NCBI GenBank assembly: GCA_044866775.1 | Contig: JBIOUG010000082.1 | Coordinates: 13,142 to 77,141 of the forward strand | Source of the DNA: DASUNQ01 sp044866775 | GTDB taxonomy: Bacteria > Acidobacteriota > Thermoanaerobaculia > Multivoradales > UBA5704 | DNA length: 64,000 nt | Reading direction: 5' to 3' | Part shown: in pieces, positions 9,021 through 18,427 of the stretch | How positions within the stretch are numbered: position 1 is the stretch's first letter | How the letters are laid out: every line of letters begins with the position of its first letter | Made by a program: the position numbers and the translations under genes | Notes under the pieces: model-generated | Database searches by the model: none | What the model was told of the DNA's origin: nothing | What the model saw: the letters and a program-made list of their open reading frames with translations, nothing else

Positions 9021-9051
9021 CCGGTGGCCAGGCACTCCGCCTGGCCACCGG
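9021..9051 (+). terminator. intrinsic-terminator-like hairpin
   Basis: CCGGTGGCCAGGC (9021-9033) pairs perfectly with 9039-9051 across a 5-nt loop, 20 nt after the stop of the BNR gene. It is followed by the pyrimidine-rich gtctcctgttcttt. Confidence 0.7.
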
Positions 9052-9215
9052 GTCTCCTGTTCTTTGCGTGCTGCTGCATCCACGTAGCGAGACCTACGAC
9101 AGCGCTTCAAGGGGATCGGCCCGGCAGGTTTGCTCTTCTCGCCGCCAGAAACTCCTGTGAATTCGGTGCTTTTCTGCCACGCCTTCAAGGGGAGGGGGCA
9201 TCTGGGGGTGGGGAG

Positions 9216-10105
9216 ATGCGGAAGCGGTGTCGGGCATGAGGTCGATCTCGACCTCGCCCTTGCCGGCCGTGATGCGGCCAACGATCGTCTCGACGATCTA
9301 CGCTTGATCTCGAAAGGCAGGGTCTCCCCATCGGTCGTACAGACTTTGGGCCTCAGAGAGGGCCTGGGAGCTTGACAGGAGCCGAATGGCGAGGAAGTCG
9401 ATCTCGCCCTGGAGCCGGGGGATCTCGGCCACAAGCTCTCCCTTCCTGGCCTCCAAGGGTCGTTGCGCTCCTTGAAGGCCGAGACAGGGTACGTACATCT
9501 TCTGGCCGCAGTGGCAGTACATGACCCCGGTGAAGAGGTGGACTGGCTTGCGGCCAGGCTTCTTCTTTCCGTTCGTGCGTTCCCGAAGCTGCGCGGCGCA
9601 CTCCTCCCACAGTGCTTCGTCCACGATCGGGGGACATGGGACCAGGACCCATTCGCTCTCGGGCTTGTAGACCCACGCCTTGTGCTCGCCAAGACTCTTG
9701 GAGTAGTTGGCACGGCGGACTCCCTTGGCGGTGGGGTCAAGGAGGAGCCGCTTGACCGAGGTGTAGTCGAAGCGCTTGCCACCCCGGGTGCGTAGCCACG
9801 GTCGTTGAGAAGTCGAGCGACCGTTCTCACGCGCCGGTGCTCCCGGAAGAGCTCGTACATGAGCCGGCGGACCGGGGCCTCTTTCTCGTCCGGGATGAGC
9901 TTGCCCTCCACCCAGGCGTAGCCGAAGGGGCTGCGCCGCTGATCCGCTTCCCCAGCTTGGCCCGGATGGGGACCGAGGCGGCGATCCGCTCGGCGATCTC
10001 CTCCCGCTCCCACTGCGCCATCGCGGCGACCATGGTGTAGAAGAGGCGGCCGGCGGGGGTGGAGGGCCTCTTGCCCAGCGGACCGAGGGGCGGCTGACCG
10101 CCCAT
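9216..10105 (-). pseudogene. serine recombinase (resolvase/invertase large type), multiply frameshifted remnant
   Basis: Pieces of one large serine recombinase appear in order but in different frames. First comes the end of the resolvase domain (FYTMVAAMAQWEREEIAERI, about 10045). Next are FGYAWVEGKLIPDEKEAPV and ARLLNDRGY (about 9930-9800). Then the recombinase/zinc-ribbon region (DEALWEECAAQLRERTNGKK, GVMYCHCGQKMYVPC) runs to 9298. The final block IVETIVGRITAGKGEVEIDL (about 9310-9225) is in yet another frame. The catalytic Ser region is missing. At least four frameshifts and a 5' truncation mean it is not functional. Sequencing error would not explain the missing N-terminus. It marks the left edge of an accessory region. 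Confidence 0.8.
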
Positions 10106-10330
10106 GGAGCGCCGCTTTCAGGAGGCCGAGGACCTCCTCGGCCGATCGATCGTGCTCTATGCTCTGGCCGGCGAGCGGGACCGCGTGGCCGCTCCGCTCC
10201 TCACCCTCTCCGGCCTCTACTACTACCAGGGCAAACTCGGGAAGGCACTCGAAGCCACGAAGGCCGCGGCGCAGTACACCTCGCCCGAGCGGGATCTTCG
10301 CCTCTACCTCTGCGCCCGCCGACGCCGACA
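10104..10330 (+). pseudogene. TPR-protein fragment
   Basis: About 75 residues (RRFQEAEDLLGRSIVLYALA, then LYYYQGKLGKALEATKAAA) form two tetratricopeptide-like helical hairpins. The frame runs into unrelated sequence by 10330, with no start signal on the left, where it abuts the recombinase remnant. It looks like an internal piece of a larger TPR gene cut on both sides by insertions. Confidence 0.6.
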
Positions 10331-10401
10331 ACTCGATGATAGTATCCGGTCGCGTGCTGGACGGACGGCCCGCGGCACGCGAGCGGAGGCGGGCGCGGCC
10401 C

Positions 10402-11433
10402 ATGATGACGATGAACGTCGACGTCCATCCTCTCGCGGATGGCGCCGCGCTGCAGGAGTGGCAGCGCGCCGCGCAGTCGGCGCGCGCGCCCATCTTCTAT
10501 TCCTCATCCTTTCTCGCGTCGGCGGCAACGTCGCCGCTCTTGCCGTGCGACTCGCCGTCGCTCGTCCTTTTGCGCGACGGCGACGCCGTGCTGGCCGGCA
10601 CCGCGGTGTTTCGACAGCCGCAGATCGATCCGATCTCGCACCTGCGTCCGCTGTACGACACGCTTCCGGGTCTGTGCGCGAGCTCCGGACTGCTCGGCCA
10701 CTGCTGGCATTGCTACGATAGCCGGATCGTCGGCGCTGACTGCCGTCCCGAGCATGCGCGGGCGCTCGTTGACGTGCTGCGACGTCTCGCGCGGAGCGCC
10801 GCCGTCGATTACGTCGGCTTGGTCAACGTGTCCGATCCGTTCACGCTCGAAGCGATGGCCGGCGCCGGCGCGTTGCCGATCTACATGGTCGATCGCTACG
10901 TGATGGATCTGGCGAACATCAAGAGCTTTGACGACTACGACGCGCTGCTGCACCCGGATCAGAAACGGGAGCTGGGGCGACAGTACCGTCGCTATCAGGA
11001 ATCGACCGCCACGCTCGCGATCGAGTCGACGCCGTTCGACGACCTCGACGAGGTGCTGCAGCTGCTGCGCCGGACCGCCGCGCGGTACGACGCGGAGTTT
11101 TACTATCCCGAGGCGGCGACCAAACAGCTGCTTCTCGATCTCGGTGGCGCGTTGCGGCTGATTTCGGTCCGCTGCGCTGACGAGCGGGTTGGCGTGATCG
11201 TCTGCTTCGTAGATCCGCCGATCCTGCATATCTGGGCGGCCGGAGTCCGCTACGATCGCACCGTCTTCAGCCCGTACGCGGTCGGCATCGCCGAGGCGAT
11301 TCGGTTCGCGATCTCGAGCGGCATGACATGGATCGAAGGCGGCCGGGGCAACGGCAAGGTGAAGCGCAAGCAGGGTTTCAGTCCCCGGCGGCTGTATGCG
11401 TGCCTGCAGCGAGTGGATGCAGGCGATGCATGA
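10402..11433 (+). CDS. FemAB/GNAT-superfamily acyl- or aminoacyl-transferase (cluster gene 1)
   Basis: A 343-aa protein from the ATG at 10402, which has GGAGGC 11 nt upstream. A GTG at 10354, in frame and 9 nt after a TAGTAT box, would allow a leaderless 359-aa form. The C-terminal half carries the fold signature of FemAB/CelD-like GNATs: an IFSPYAVGIAEAIRFAIS-like stretch (FSPYAVGIAEAIRFAIS), a GMTWIEGGRGNGKVKRKQGF block where the acyl donor is usually bound, and a short beta ending. In this superfamily the donor can be acyl-CoA or aminoacyl-tRNA and the acceptor is often an amino group of a peptide. It overlaps the next gene by 4 nt (ATGA), opening a five-gene operon. Confidence 0.78.
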   Translation: MMTMNVDVHPLADGAALQEWQRAAQSARAPIFYSSSFLASAATSPLLPCDSPSLVLLRDGDAVLAGTAVFRQPQIDPISHLRPLYDTLPGLCASSGLLGHCWHCYDSRIVGADCRPEHARALVDVLRRLARSAAVDYVGLVNVSDPFTLEAMAGAGALPIYMVDRYVMDLANIKSFDDYDALLHPDQKRELGRQYRRYQESTATLAIESTPFDDLDEVLQLLRRTAARYDAEFYYPEAATKQLLLDLGGALRLISVRCADERVGVIVCFVDPPILHIWAAGVRYDRTVFSPYAVGIAEAIRFAISSGMTWIEGGRGNGKVKRKQGFSPRRLYACLQRVDAGDA

Positions 11434-12410
11434 GACGGCACTCCATCGCCTGCGTGATCGACGCCGACGTCATCGGCGAAGTACGGCAGGGCCAGGCGTG
11501 CAATCGCAACGCCGAGTACGACATCTCGGTCGTCCGCGGGCTGCGGCGCCTCGGCCACGCCGTGACGTTGATTCCGGCCGTCGAGCGGACGTTGCAGACG
11601 CTCGACGATCTGGCGCGGCTCGCGCCTGGCGTCGTGTTCAACCTCGCGTTCTCGGCGACGCCGCTCGAGGCGCCGTTCGCGGGTGCGCTGGAGCTGCTCG
11701 GACTGCCGTACACCGGCTCGGGGCCGCTGGCAATCGCGCTGGCGAACGACAAAATCCGCTCGCGGCGCCTGCTGGCCGACGCGGGCGTTCCTGTGCCGCG
11801 CTTCGTCGAGCTCGCGGACGTCGCGGATCCAGCAGCGATCGATTTTCATCCGCCGTTCATCGTCAAGCCGGTGTGCCTAGGGAATTCGGAGGGGATCCAC
11901 GGCGGCAGCGTCGTCGACTCCGCCGCGGCAGCGGTGCAGCTCGGGCGTCGGATTCGGGAGCGCTTGCACGCGCCCGCGGTCTGCGATCAGTTCATCCTCG
12001 GCCGTGAGCTGCAGGTCGGGCTGATCGAGTCCGCGCCGCGCAGGTTCGACGTCACGGGGACGATCGAGCTGCATTTCGCGGGCGCGCCGCCGGGGCGCGG
12101 GTTCAAGAGCGAGGTGAAGACGGTCGGCACCAAGCGCTGGCGCTTCTACGAGGTCTCGCTGAGGATGGCGCGGCTCGGGGAACGCACGCTCGCGGAAATC
12201 GCGGAGCTCTCGCGGCGAGTGGCCGCCGTGCTCGACCTGCGCGGCTACGCAAAGGTGGATTTGCGTCTCGACGATCGCGACCGTGCGGTGATCATCGAGG
12301 CCAATGCCAATCCCGGCCTTTGGTCGAAGCTCGCGATGTGGCGAACGCCGACCTTCGATCGCACGCTGGAGGGGATCGTTCGCGCGGCGCTACGGCGTGC
12401 GCAAGAGTGA
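11430..12410 (+). CDS. ATP-grasp ligase, D-alanine-D-alanine ligase-like (cluster gene 2)
   Basis: A 326-aa ATP-grasp protein. The N-terminal Rossmann-like lobe (IACVIDADVIGEVRQG, PGVVFNLAFSA) is followed by the ATP-binding lysine segment FIVKPVCLGNSEGIHGGSVV and the metal/phosphate motif IEANANPGL near the C-terminus, as in Ddl ligases. ATP-grasp ligases activate a carboxylate as acyl phosphate and join it to an amine, thiol or imine. Because the operon has no peptidoglycan genes, a role in peptide or amino-acid ligation is more likely than cell-wall synthesis (inference). It is translationally coupled to gene 1, and gene 3 starts 3 nt after its stop. Confidence 0.85.
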   Translation: MRRHSIACVIDADVIGEVRQGQACNRNAEYDISVVRGLRRLGHAVTLIPAVERTLQTLDDLARLAPGVVFNLAFSATPLEAPFAGALELLGLPYTGSGPLAIALANDKIRSRRLLADAGVPVPRFVELADVADPAAIDFHPPFIVKPVCLGNSEGIHGGSVVDSAAAAVQLGRRIRERLHAPAVCDQFILGRELQVGLIESAPRRFDVTGTIELHFAGAPPGRGFKSEVKTVGTKRWRFYEVSLRMARLGERTLAEIAELSRRVAAVLDLRGYAKVDLRLDDRDRAVIIEANANPGLWSKLAMWRTPTFDRTLEGIVRAALRRAQE

Positions 12411-12413
12411 TCG

Positions 12414-13607
12414 GTGATGCCGGGTCGATTTCCACGATCATTCGAGCGCGTCGGCGACGGCTGCGAGCATCGGAAATGGGCGTACGGGATCCTGCCGCAC
12501 GCGACGCAGAACTTGTGCGCGCTACGTCCCCTTCTCGAGGCGGCGTTCGACGATCGATCGCCGGCGTGCTTGCTCGCCTCGGCGGAGAGCGTCATTGTCA
12601 TCATGGCAGACGGCGTCGCGCTCGACGTGGCGCGCGCGCGGTGGTCGCCCTCCAGGCTTTCGACGCTGACCAGCACCGTTCCGAGCACGTCGTCCACCGC
12701 GCTTCTGAGCGCGGCGACCGGCCTCGCGCCAGCCGCGCACGGCGTGATCGGCGTGTGCTTCCGCGTCGCGGAGATCGATGCGCTGTTCGACTGCTACCGC
12801 GATGCGGCGATCGCGGCGAAGCGCGACACGACGGTGGACGCAACGTCGTTCGCGCTCGGTCCCTGGCAGACCGTCTTCTCGGTGCTGAACGGCAGGGTCG
12901 AGTGTGTGGCCCACGCCGGTGCGCTGGCGACGACTCCCGGCCGCTGGTACCGTGCGCTCGTTCATGGCGCGCGTGACGTTCCGTCTTCGATCGACTGGGA
13001 CACGATCGCGTTGGATCCGATCGCGATGGTCACGGCGAGCGTCGCGGAGGTCAACGCCGCCCTGGAGGCGCGTGGGTCGGCGCCGCTTCTGGTGTGGGCG
13101 CACATCAACGTTGACTCAGCGATCCACGCGACGGGCTACTCCGACGCGGTACTCGACGCGATGTCTGCGCTGGACGAAGCGGCACACCGTTGGGCATCGG
13201 CAGGACATTCGGTGATGGCTTATTCGGATCACGGCCTCGTCCCGACGCGAGATAGCGATCGGGCGCGCCGGCTGCTCGCGTTGCTGCAGGATCGGGCGCA
13301 CGTGTCGTGCGGGAGCGGCGGCGCCGGCCGCGTCCTCTGGGCCTACCCGCGTCCGGGATCGACTAGCGAACTGCTGGAGCGAGCGCGCGATCTCGCGGCC
13401 GGCATCGCCGGCGTCGTCCACCGCGACGAGCTCTTTCTCGCTGGCGCGCTGGCCGACACGCCGCTCGCGCGCGAGCGTGTCGGCGAGGTGGTCGTCATCG
13501 CCACCGGCGAGGAGTTTCCGCTGTTCGTGCCCTCGTATCGGTTCGAGCACGGCGGATGCTCCGAGCAGGAGATGATCGTGCCGGTTGCGACCTGGATGGG
13601 CCGATGA
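12414..13607 (+). CDS. alkaline-phosphatase-superfamily phosphodiesterase/phosphatase, PglZ-like (cluster gene 3)
   Basis: A 397-aa protein with a full set of AP-superfamily metal ligands in order: the first Asp in SVIVIMADGVALD, the nucleophile region STVPSTSSTALLSAATGLA followed by PAAHGVIG, the Asp-x-x-x-His of VDSAIHATGYSD, the AYSDHG pair, and the last His in FEHGGCSEQEMIVPV. The HGG-x-S-x-x-EM ending is typical of PglZ-type and cofactor-independent phosphomutase relatives. It should hydrolyse or transfer a phospho-ester or phosphonate group. The substrate is unknown. The start is GTG 12414 or ATG 12417. The gene overlaps the next one by 4 nt. Confidence 0.78.
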   Translation: MMPGRFPRSFERVGDGCEHRKWAYGILPHATQNLCALRPLLEAAFDDRSPACLLASAESVIVIMADGVALDVARARWSPSRLSTLTSTVPSTSSTALLSAATGLAPAAHGVIGVCFRVAEIDALFDCYRDAAIAAKRDTTVDATSFALGPWQTVFSVLNGRVECVAHAGALATTPGRWYRALVHGARDVPSSIDWDTIALDPIAMVTASVAEVNAALEARGSAPLLVWAHINVDSAIHATGYSDAVLDAMSALDEAAHRWASAGHSVMAYSDHGLVPTRDSDRARRLLALLQDRAHVSCGSGGAGRVLWAYPRPGSTSELLERARDLAAGIAGVVHRDELFLAGALADTPLARERVGEVVVIATGEEFPLFVPSYRFEHGGCSEQEMIVPVATWMGR

Positions 13608-15244
13608 GCGACGAGTCGCCCGCGGTCGCGTCGGCGCTGACAACGACGGACGCCGGCGCACCCGCGCGCGATCTGGTCTCGTACGTGTGTCACGCGATCG
13701 GCGCGCCGGACGGGCGGCCGCGACTGCTCGTCGTGGACGCCGGCGGCGGAGGCGCCCTGGCCGTCGCGGTCGCGCGATTCGGGTACGAAGTCACCGCCGT
13801 TGAGGACTCGCCGCAGGCGCGAGCCGACACCGTCAGCGCCGCAGCGCGTGTCGGCGTGGCGATCGATGTCATCGACATGCCGTCGTCCACGCTCGGCATG
13901 ACGTTCCCTTTGGACCACATGCACGCGGCGATCGTGGTGCAGCACGGTCGGCGGCGGGCGCGCACCGAGGAGATCGCGCTGCTGCGCGCTGTTCGCGACA
14001 CACTGGTCGATCGCGGTGTGCTGATCGTCGCCGCTGATCCGGCGAATGCGGATCCGGTCTGCGTGGTGCGCGAGGCTGGATTCGAGGTGACTCGCGTGCA
14101 CGCCCATCTCGGTGGTGCCGCAGCGGGCGCCGCGGTGACCGGCACACGATTGATCGCGACGCCCGCGCCGGTCGCGCCGTCGGATCTGGCGCTCGGCGTG
14201 CATCGCGCGGTGTCGGAATCGGCGAGCGTCCTGAATCTCTTGTGGTCGCCTGATGAAGTCGACTTGCTCGAGCCGACGCTCGACGAGATTTGGTCGCCGG
14301 CGTTGCAGGCCGGTGAGCTGGCCACGGCCGCGCGTGAGTACGCGCTGAACGATCCGTGGGGCAGCGCGCGCGCGGCGGCGCCGCTGTCGTTGTTCTTCGG
14401 CGTCGAGCTCTCCGAGGACCGCATCGTGCTCGGCGCCGGCGCGACCGGCCTGCTCCACGATCTGGCGCCGCTCGCGCGCTGCGGGGCAGTCGTGACGACG
14501 CCGCTCGTCCACCGCGATTTTCCGCTCTGGGCGGTCGCCCACGGCGCGCACGTCGAATGCGTCGACGACCTCGCCGGCGAGGACGTGCTCGAGGCGATCG
14601 CGCAACTCGAGGCGCCGGTTGTCCTGGTCGATCGCCCATCGGCGACCGGTGCGATCCCGCCGCTCGACGCGGTCGCGCGCCTCTGCCGTGAGACGCGCCG
14701 CCGCGGTGGCGTTGTGATCGTGGACGAGGCCTACATGGCGTACTTCGCGGGCAGCGACAGTGCGGTCGCGCTGGTGGGCGCGTGCGACAGCATGATCGTC
14801 ATCCGCAGCCTGTCGAAGGCGTACTGCTGCGGCGGCTTGCGCGTCGGCTTTGCCATCGCGGGCCGCGCGGCGGCGGCGGTGCTGCGCCGGGTGGTGACAC
14901 CGCTGCAAGTGTCGCCGATTGCGCTGGCCATGGGCCTGCGCCTGATCGAAGCGGGCGACATCTTCGTGAAGCTGCGGCGGCGCATCGCGAGCGCGAGGCA
15001 GGAGATGTCCGACGCGCTGGCGCGCGGCGGCATCGCGATCGCTGCCGGCGCCGACGCTCCGCCCTGGGCGCTCGTCGACGATCCGGCACAGACGATCGAG
15101 ATCGCGTTGTCGACGAGAGGTATCGTGGCCAAGCGCCTAGTGCCGTTCACGGCGCGGGCGTCCGGGGCGCGCTGGCTGCGGCTGGCGGTCCCGCTCTCGT
15201 CCGAGCGGATGGGGCGCTTCCATCGCGCGTTGACGATGCCATGA
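13604..15244 (+). CDS. SAM-methyltransferase / PLP-aminotransferase fusion (cluster gene 4)
   Basis: A 546-aa two-domain protein. Residues about 35-195 form a Rossmann methyltransferase with SAM motif I (LLVVDAGGGGALAVAVARFG) and an acidic post-I strand (VEDSP). Residues about 200-545 are a fold-type-I aminotransferase of the HisC/class I-II kind: DPWG, LGAGATGL, VVIVDEAYMAYF (pyridine-N Asp) and the PLP lysine in SLSKAYCCGGLRVGF (Lys405). This fusion is unusual. Together the domains could transaminate a keto acid and methylate the same substrate, perhaps an amino acid held on the cluster's peptide (inference). It has 4-nt overlaps with both neighbours. Confidence 0.82.
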   Translation: MSDESPAVASALTTTDAGAPARDLVSYVCHAIGAPDGRPRLLVVDAGGGGALAVAVARFGYEVTAVEDSPQARADTVSAAARVGVAIDVIDMPSSTLGMTFPLDHMHAAIVVQHGRRRARTEEIALLRAVRDTLVDRGVLIVAADPANADPVCVVREAGFEVTRVHAHLGGAAAGAAVTGTRLIATPAPVAPSDLALGVHRAVSESASVLNLLWSPDEVDLLEPTLDEIWSPALQAGELATAAREYALNDPWGSARAAAPLSLFFGVELSEDRIVLGAGATGLLHDLAPLARCGAVVTTPLVHRDFPLWAVAHGAHVECVDDLAGEDVLEAIAQLEAPVVLVDRPSATGAIPPLDAVARLCRETRRRGGVVIVDEAYMAYFAGSDSAVALVGACDSMIVIRSLSKAYCCGGLRVGFAIAGRAAAAVLRRVVTPLQVSPIALAMGLRLIEAGDIFVKLRRRIASARQEMSDALARGGIAIAAGADAPPWALVDDPAQTIEIALSTRGIVAKRLVPFTARASGARWLRLAVPLSSERMGRFHRALTMP

Positions 15245-17175
15245 TCGATGCGCTGGTGGCGGCCGTCGGTGACGCGTTTCCGCTCGACGAAAGCATGCGG
15301 CACGCCGTCGCGCTCTGCGCGCTCGATCGGTTTCAGGCATCGGACGGGATCGGGCTGGCGGCCGATCTCGTCGCCGAAGCGCTCGAGCGATACGGGCTGT
15401 CAGAAGTCGCCGTGCATCGTTACCGGGATCCGTCGCCGTGGTGGACGTTCGCGCCGCCGCGATCGTGGACGCCGACACGCGCGACGCTGCGCCTCGCCGA
15501 CGGTCGCACGCTGGCGCGGTACCCCGAGGACGCGATGAGCCTCGCGACCTACTCCGTCGCGACGCCGCCCGGCGGCATCGATGCACCGCTCGTCGCCGCC
15601 GACGCGGCCGAGCGCCGCGCGCCAGGCTCGATCGTGGTCGTCGATGCACGGACGATCAGCCTCGCCGCCGGAATCGCGATCGCCGAACGCTGCGGCGCCG
15701 CCGGCGTCGTTGCCGGTCCGCCGCCCGGCGACGCGGCGGCCGATCTCGACGAAGCGCGCGCCCGCCTCGAGCTGGCCTGCAACACATCACTGTTCGCATT
15801 CAGCGTCACGCGCGGGGAGCTGGCTCGTCTGGCGGACGCCGCCGCCCGCCAAGAACGGGCGTTCGTCGAGATCTCGATTCACCTCGCCGCGCCGATGCCG
15901 CTCGTCGAGGCGCTGCTGCCGGGCACCGATCCCGATGCCGAAGTCCTGCTCGGCGCGCATCTCTGCCATCCGCGGCCGGGCGCGAACGACAACGTCTCCG
16001 GGGTTGTCGGCGCGCTCGGACTCGCACGTACCTTCGCGCAGCTGAAGAAAGATGGTGCGCTGCGCGCGAACCGCCGCGGCGTCAGGTTCGTCTTGGGCCC
16101 TGAATTCGTCGGGACCGCCGCCTATCTCCACGACTTCGTGCAGGCTGGACGGCGCGCGCGGCCGATCGCAGCGATTAACCTCGACATGATCGGCGAAGAT
16201 CAAGCGCGGTGCGGCGGACCGCTCGTCGTCGAGCTGCCGCCGGAGCACCTGCCGTCGATCGCTGGCGCGCTGGCCGAACATTGTCTGTCACGGCTCGCGC
16301 CCGACGCGTGGAGCTACTCGGGCGCGATTCCCCTGCATCGCTGGCACGCCGTTCTGACGCCGTTTGCCGGCGGATCCGATCACGCCGTCCACGCCGATCG
16401 CGCGATCGCGGTCCCGGCGATCCTCATCGGCCACCACCCCGATCGCTTCAACCACACGTCGGCGGATACTATCGACAAGATCGATCCGGGCGAGCTTCGG
16501 CGTGCGGCGACCGTCGCGGGCGCGTGCGCGCTGGCGCTGGCGATCGCCGACCGCGGCCTGCACGACGAACTCGCGCGCGTGGCCGTCGATCACGCGCTGG
16601 GCCGTCTGCTGGCGGCCTCGCGTCTATCGCCGGCCGGCGACGTGGACGATGACGTCTTCAGGCCATCGGCGCGCGCGCACCGCGCGGATCTGATCGGCTT
16701 TCTCGGCGATCGCAGCCGCGATCAGATTGCCTCGCTGGAACGGCTGACCGGATTGCGAAGTCCGGAAGGCGTCCGCGCGATAGAGGAACAAACCCGCTTG
16801 CTGGTTGCGCTTGCCGGAGCCGCCGACCGATCGGCAACGCCAGCAGCGCCGAAGTCGCTGATCGAGCGCCGCTGGCCTGGCCCGTTCAACGTCCGCGGCC
16901 TGCTCGAGCGCGCCACCGGTCCGGGCCCCGAGCGACTCCACCGCGCGCTGACCGCAGATCGCCGCGCCTCCTCGACCATCCTTGCCCTCGCGCTTGCCAT
17001 CGACGATCGATCGTCGCGCGCCGAGGTCGTCCGCCGCGCCGCCTACAGCTCGCTCCTCGACATCGATCGCGCCTTCGCGGACGCTGTGTTCGACGCGATG
17101 GGCGAGGCGGGATGGATGCACGAGGCGGCGCCGGCGCGCGTCAGACGCGAGCCGGAGCGGCCGCCAGCATCTTGA
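15241..17175 (+). CDS. M28/DUF4910-type zinc aminopeptidase-like protein (cluster gene 5)
   Basis: A 644-aa protein. The central domain has the di-zinc peptidase pattern of the DUF4910/M28 group: GAHLCHPRPGANDNVSG, LGPEFVGTAAYL, INLDMIGED and GGSDHAVHADRA, followed by FNHTSADTIDKID. A PA-like insertion (about 90-180) and a C-terminal helical extension of about 150 residues complete it. No signal peptide is present, so it should act in the cytoplasm. In a peptide-scaffold pathway it would suit release of the finished product from a carrier (inference). Its start overlaps gene 4 by 4 nt, and its last 35 bp overlap the 3' end of the convergent PP-loop gene. Confidence 0.85.
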   Translation: MIDALVAAVGDAFPLDESMRHAVALCALDRFQASDGIGLAADLVAEALERYGLSEVAVHRYRDPSPWWTFAPPRSWTPTRATLRLADGRTLARYPEDAMSLATYSVATPPGGIDAPLVAADAAERRAPGSIVVVDARTISLAAGIAIAERCGAAGVVAGPPPGDAAADLDEARARLELACNTSLFAFSVTRGELARLADAAARQERAFVEISIHLAAPMPLVEALLPGTDPDAEVLLGAHLCHPRPGANDNVSGVVGALGLARTFAQLKKDGALRANRRGVRFVLGPEFVGTAAYLHDFVQAGRRARPIAAINLDMIGEDQARCGGPLVVELPPEHLPSIAGALAEHCLSRLAPDAWSYSGAIPLHRWHAVLTPFAGGSDHAVHADRAIAVPAILIGHHPDRFNHTSADTIDKIDPGELRRAATVAGACALALAIADRGLHDELARVAVDHALGRLLAASRLSPAGDVDDDVFRPSARAHRADLIGFLGDRSRDQIASLERLTGLRSPEGVRAIEEQTRLLVALAGAADRSATPAAPKSLIERRWPGPFNVRGLLERATGPGPERLHRALTADRRASSTILALALAIDDRSSRAEVVRRAAYSSLLDIDRAFADAVFDAMGEAGWMHEAAPARVRREPERPPAS

Positions 17176-18367
17176 GGAATTGCTGGCGGAGCGCGAAGGG
17201 CACGAAGCGCTCGACGTGGAAGCCAAGCTGCTCGTCGTATGTGTAAGTGACCGGATTCTGCTGACTGAGCGTCGACAGGCCGCGCGCCCACTGCTCCATG
17301 AAGCCGGGGAACTGCGACTGCATCGCGTAGACAACGCTGTAATAGAGATTGCGTCCGAGCGAGAAACACGGATAGCGCGCGTCGTAGTTCTCGAGCGAGA
17401 ACTTCGGGAAGCAGCCGTCCAGGATCCGCTTCGGGCAGAGCCACAGCGGGAAGATCAGCGTCATGTCACCGATCGCCCGCGCCGGCACGGCGGCGGGCGC
17501 CAGCCCGCTCGAGACGCGGAACAGGTTCTCGCATAGCAGATCTTCCAGATTCAGGCCGGTGCAGGCGTAGGTCGTCCCGATCGCGCGCGCCCGATGGAAC
17601 AGCGCCAGGCGGATCAACAGCGTGCCGAGAAACTCGAAGTCGTCGCCCTTGAACTCGCGCTCGAACCGATCGATCAGCCCGGTGGAATCGGGCGGCAAGC
17701 CGAGCAGCCCCTTGACCTCGTCCTCCTCCATGATCGTCAGCGGGATCCCGTACGACTCGCAGAGCGTCCGCGCGCGCGGCACGCCCTTGTCCCAATCGGG
17801 GATGCCCTTGATGATCACGCCGTCCACGGTGACGTGATCCCGAAGGCGGCTCAACGCCTGCAGCAGCGCGTTGCTGTCGCCGCCGCCGCTCACGCCGACC
17901 ACGAGGCGTGAGCCCTGCGGCATCGTGTCGCGGATGGTGTCGGCGACACGGTCCGAGATGATCGAGCGGCATTCTTCCGGGCTGAGCCGCTTCAAGAACG
18001 TCTCGGTGTTCGAGGCGGCGTTGTCGAGCCGCTGGTAGAAGTACTCGCTCGCGCCGCCCGAGGCATCCTCGCTGTCGACGATCTTGAAGCGGCCGAGCGA
18101 GAAGATGAACGGGTTGACGTTGCGGTTGAAGTACAACAGGACCTCGGCGGCGTCGAGCTCGCTGACGACCGCGTCGAGGCAGGCTGTCAGCACGGCTTCA
18201 CCGGCGGCCTGTCGCCGGACGTAGATCGACACCGCCGACCACGGGACGCCGTATCGCTGCAGGAGCTCGAACAAGCGCTCGCCGTCACGCCAGTCCAGCT
18301 GCTGACGTCCGTGCGACGTCACGATAGAAACCGACGGGCCGGTACGAGCGCTTACACTCATGGCCAT
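17141..18367 (-). CDS. PP-loop ATP-pyrophosphatase (TilS/TtcA-like), cluster gene 6
   Basis: A 408-aa protein. The PP-loop SGGGDS sits at about residue 160 in LVVGVSGGGDSNALLQALSR, followed by the second strand (VDGVIIKGIPDWDKG) and the third-strand region PLTIMEEDEVKG. PP-loop enzymes adenylate a carbonyl or carboxyl group and then let N or S attack (tRNA thiolation, lysidine, asparagine-synthetase-like amidation). The roughly 150-residue N-terminal extension (LDWRDGERLFELLQRYGVPW) is not a tRNA-binding domain I recognise. It lies 60 nt after the 70-aa peptide gene and shares its promoter. ATGs at 18367 and 18361 are both possible. No clear Shine-Dalgarno sequence is present. Confidence 0.82.
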   Translation of the reverse strand: MAMSVSARTGPSVSIVTSHGRQQLDWRDGERLFELLQRYGVPWSAVSIYVRRQAAGEAVLTACLDAVVSELDAAEVLLYFNRNVNPFIFSLGRFKIVDSEDASGGASEYFYQRLDNAASNTETFLKRLSPEECRSIISDRVADTIRDTMPQGSRLVVGVSGGGDSNALLQALSRLRDHVTVDGVIIKGIPDWDKGVPRARTLCESYGIPLTIMEEDEVKGLLGLPPDSTGLIDRFEREFKGDDFEFLGTLLIRLALFHRARAIGTTYACTGLNLEDLLCENLFRVSSGLAPAAVPARAIGDMTLIFPLWLCPKRILDGCFPKFSLENYDARYPCFSLGRNLYYSVVYAMQSQFPGFMEQWARGLSTLSQQNPVTYTYDEQLGFHVERFVPFALRQQFLKMLAAAPARV

Positions 18368-18427
18368 CCAGTCATCCAGGGCGGTGGCAGAGAGTTGCGC
18401 CCCATCGCGGCGCGCGCAGTGTGGGCG

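Noticed and set aside
6427..9048. 873-codon minus-strand open frame opposite the BNR protein gene
   Set aside because: Shadow of a well-supported secreted protein; Arg/Gly/Val-rich without domains or signal peptide.
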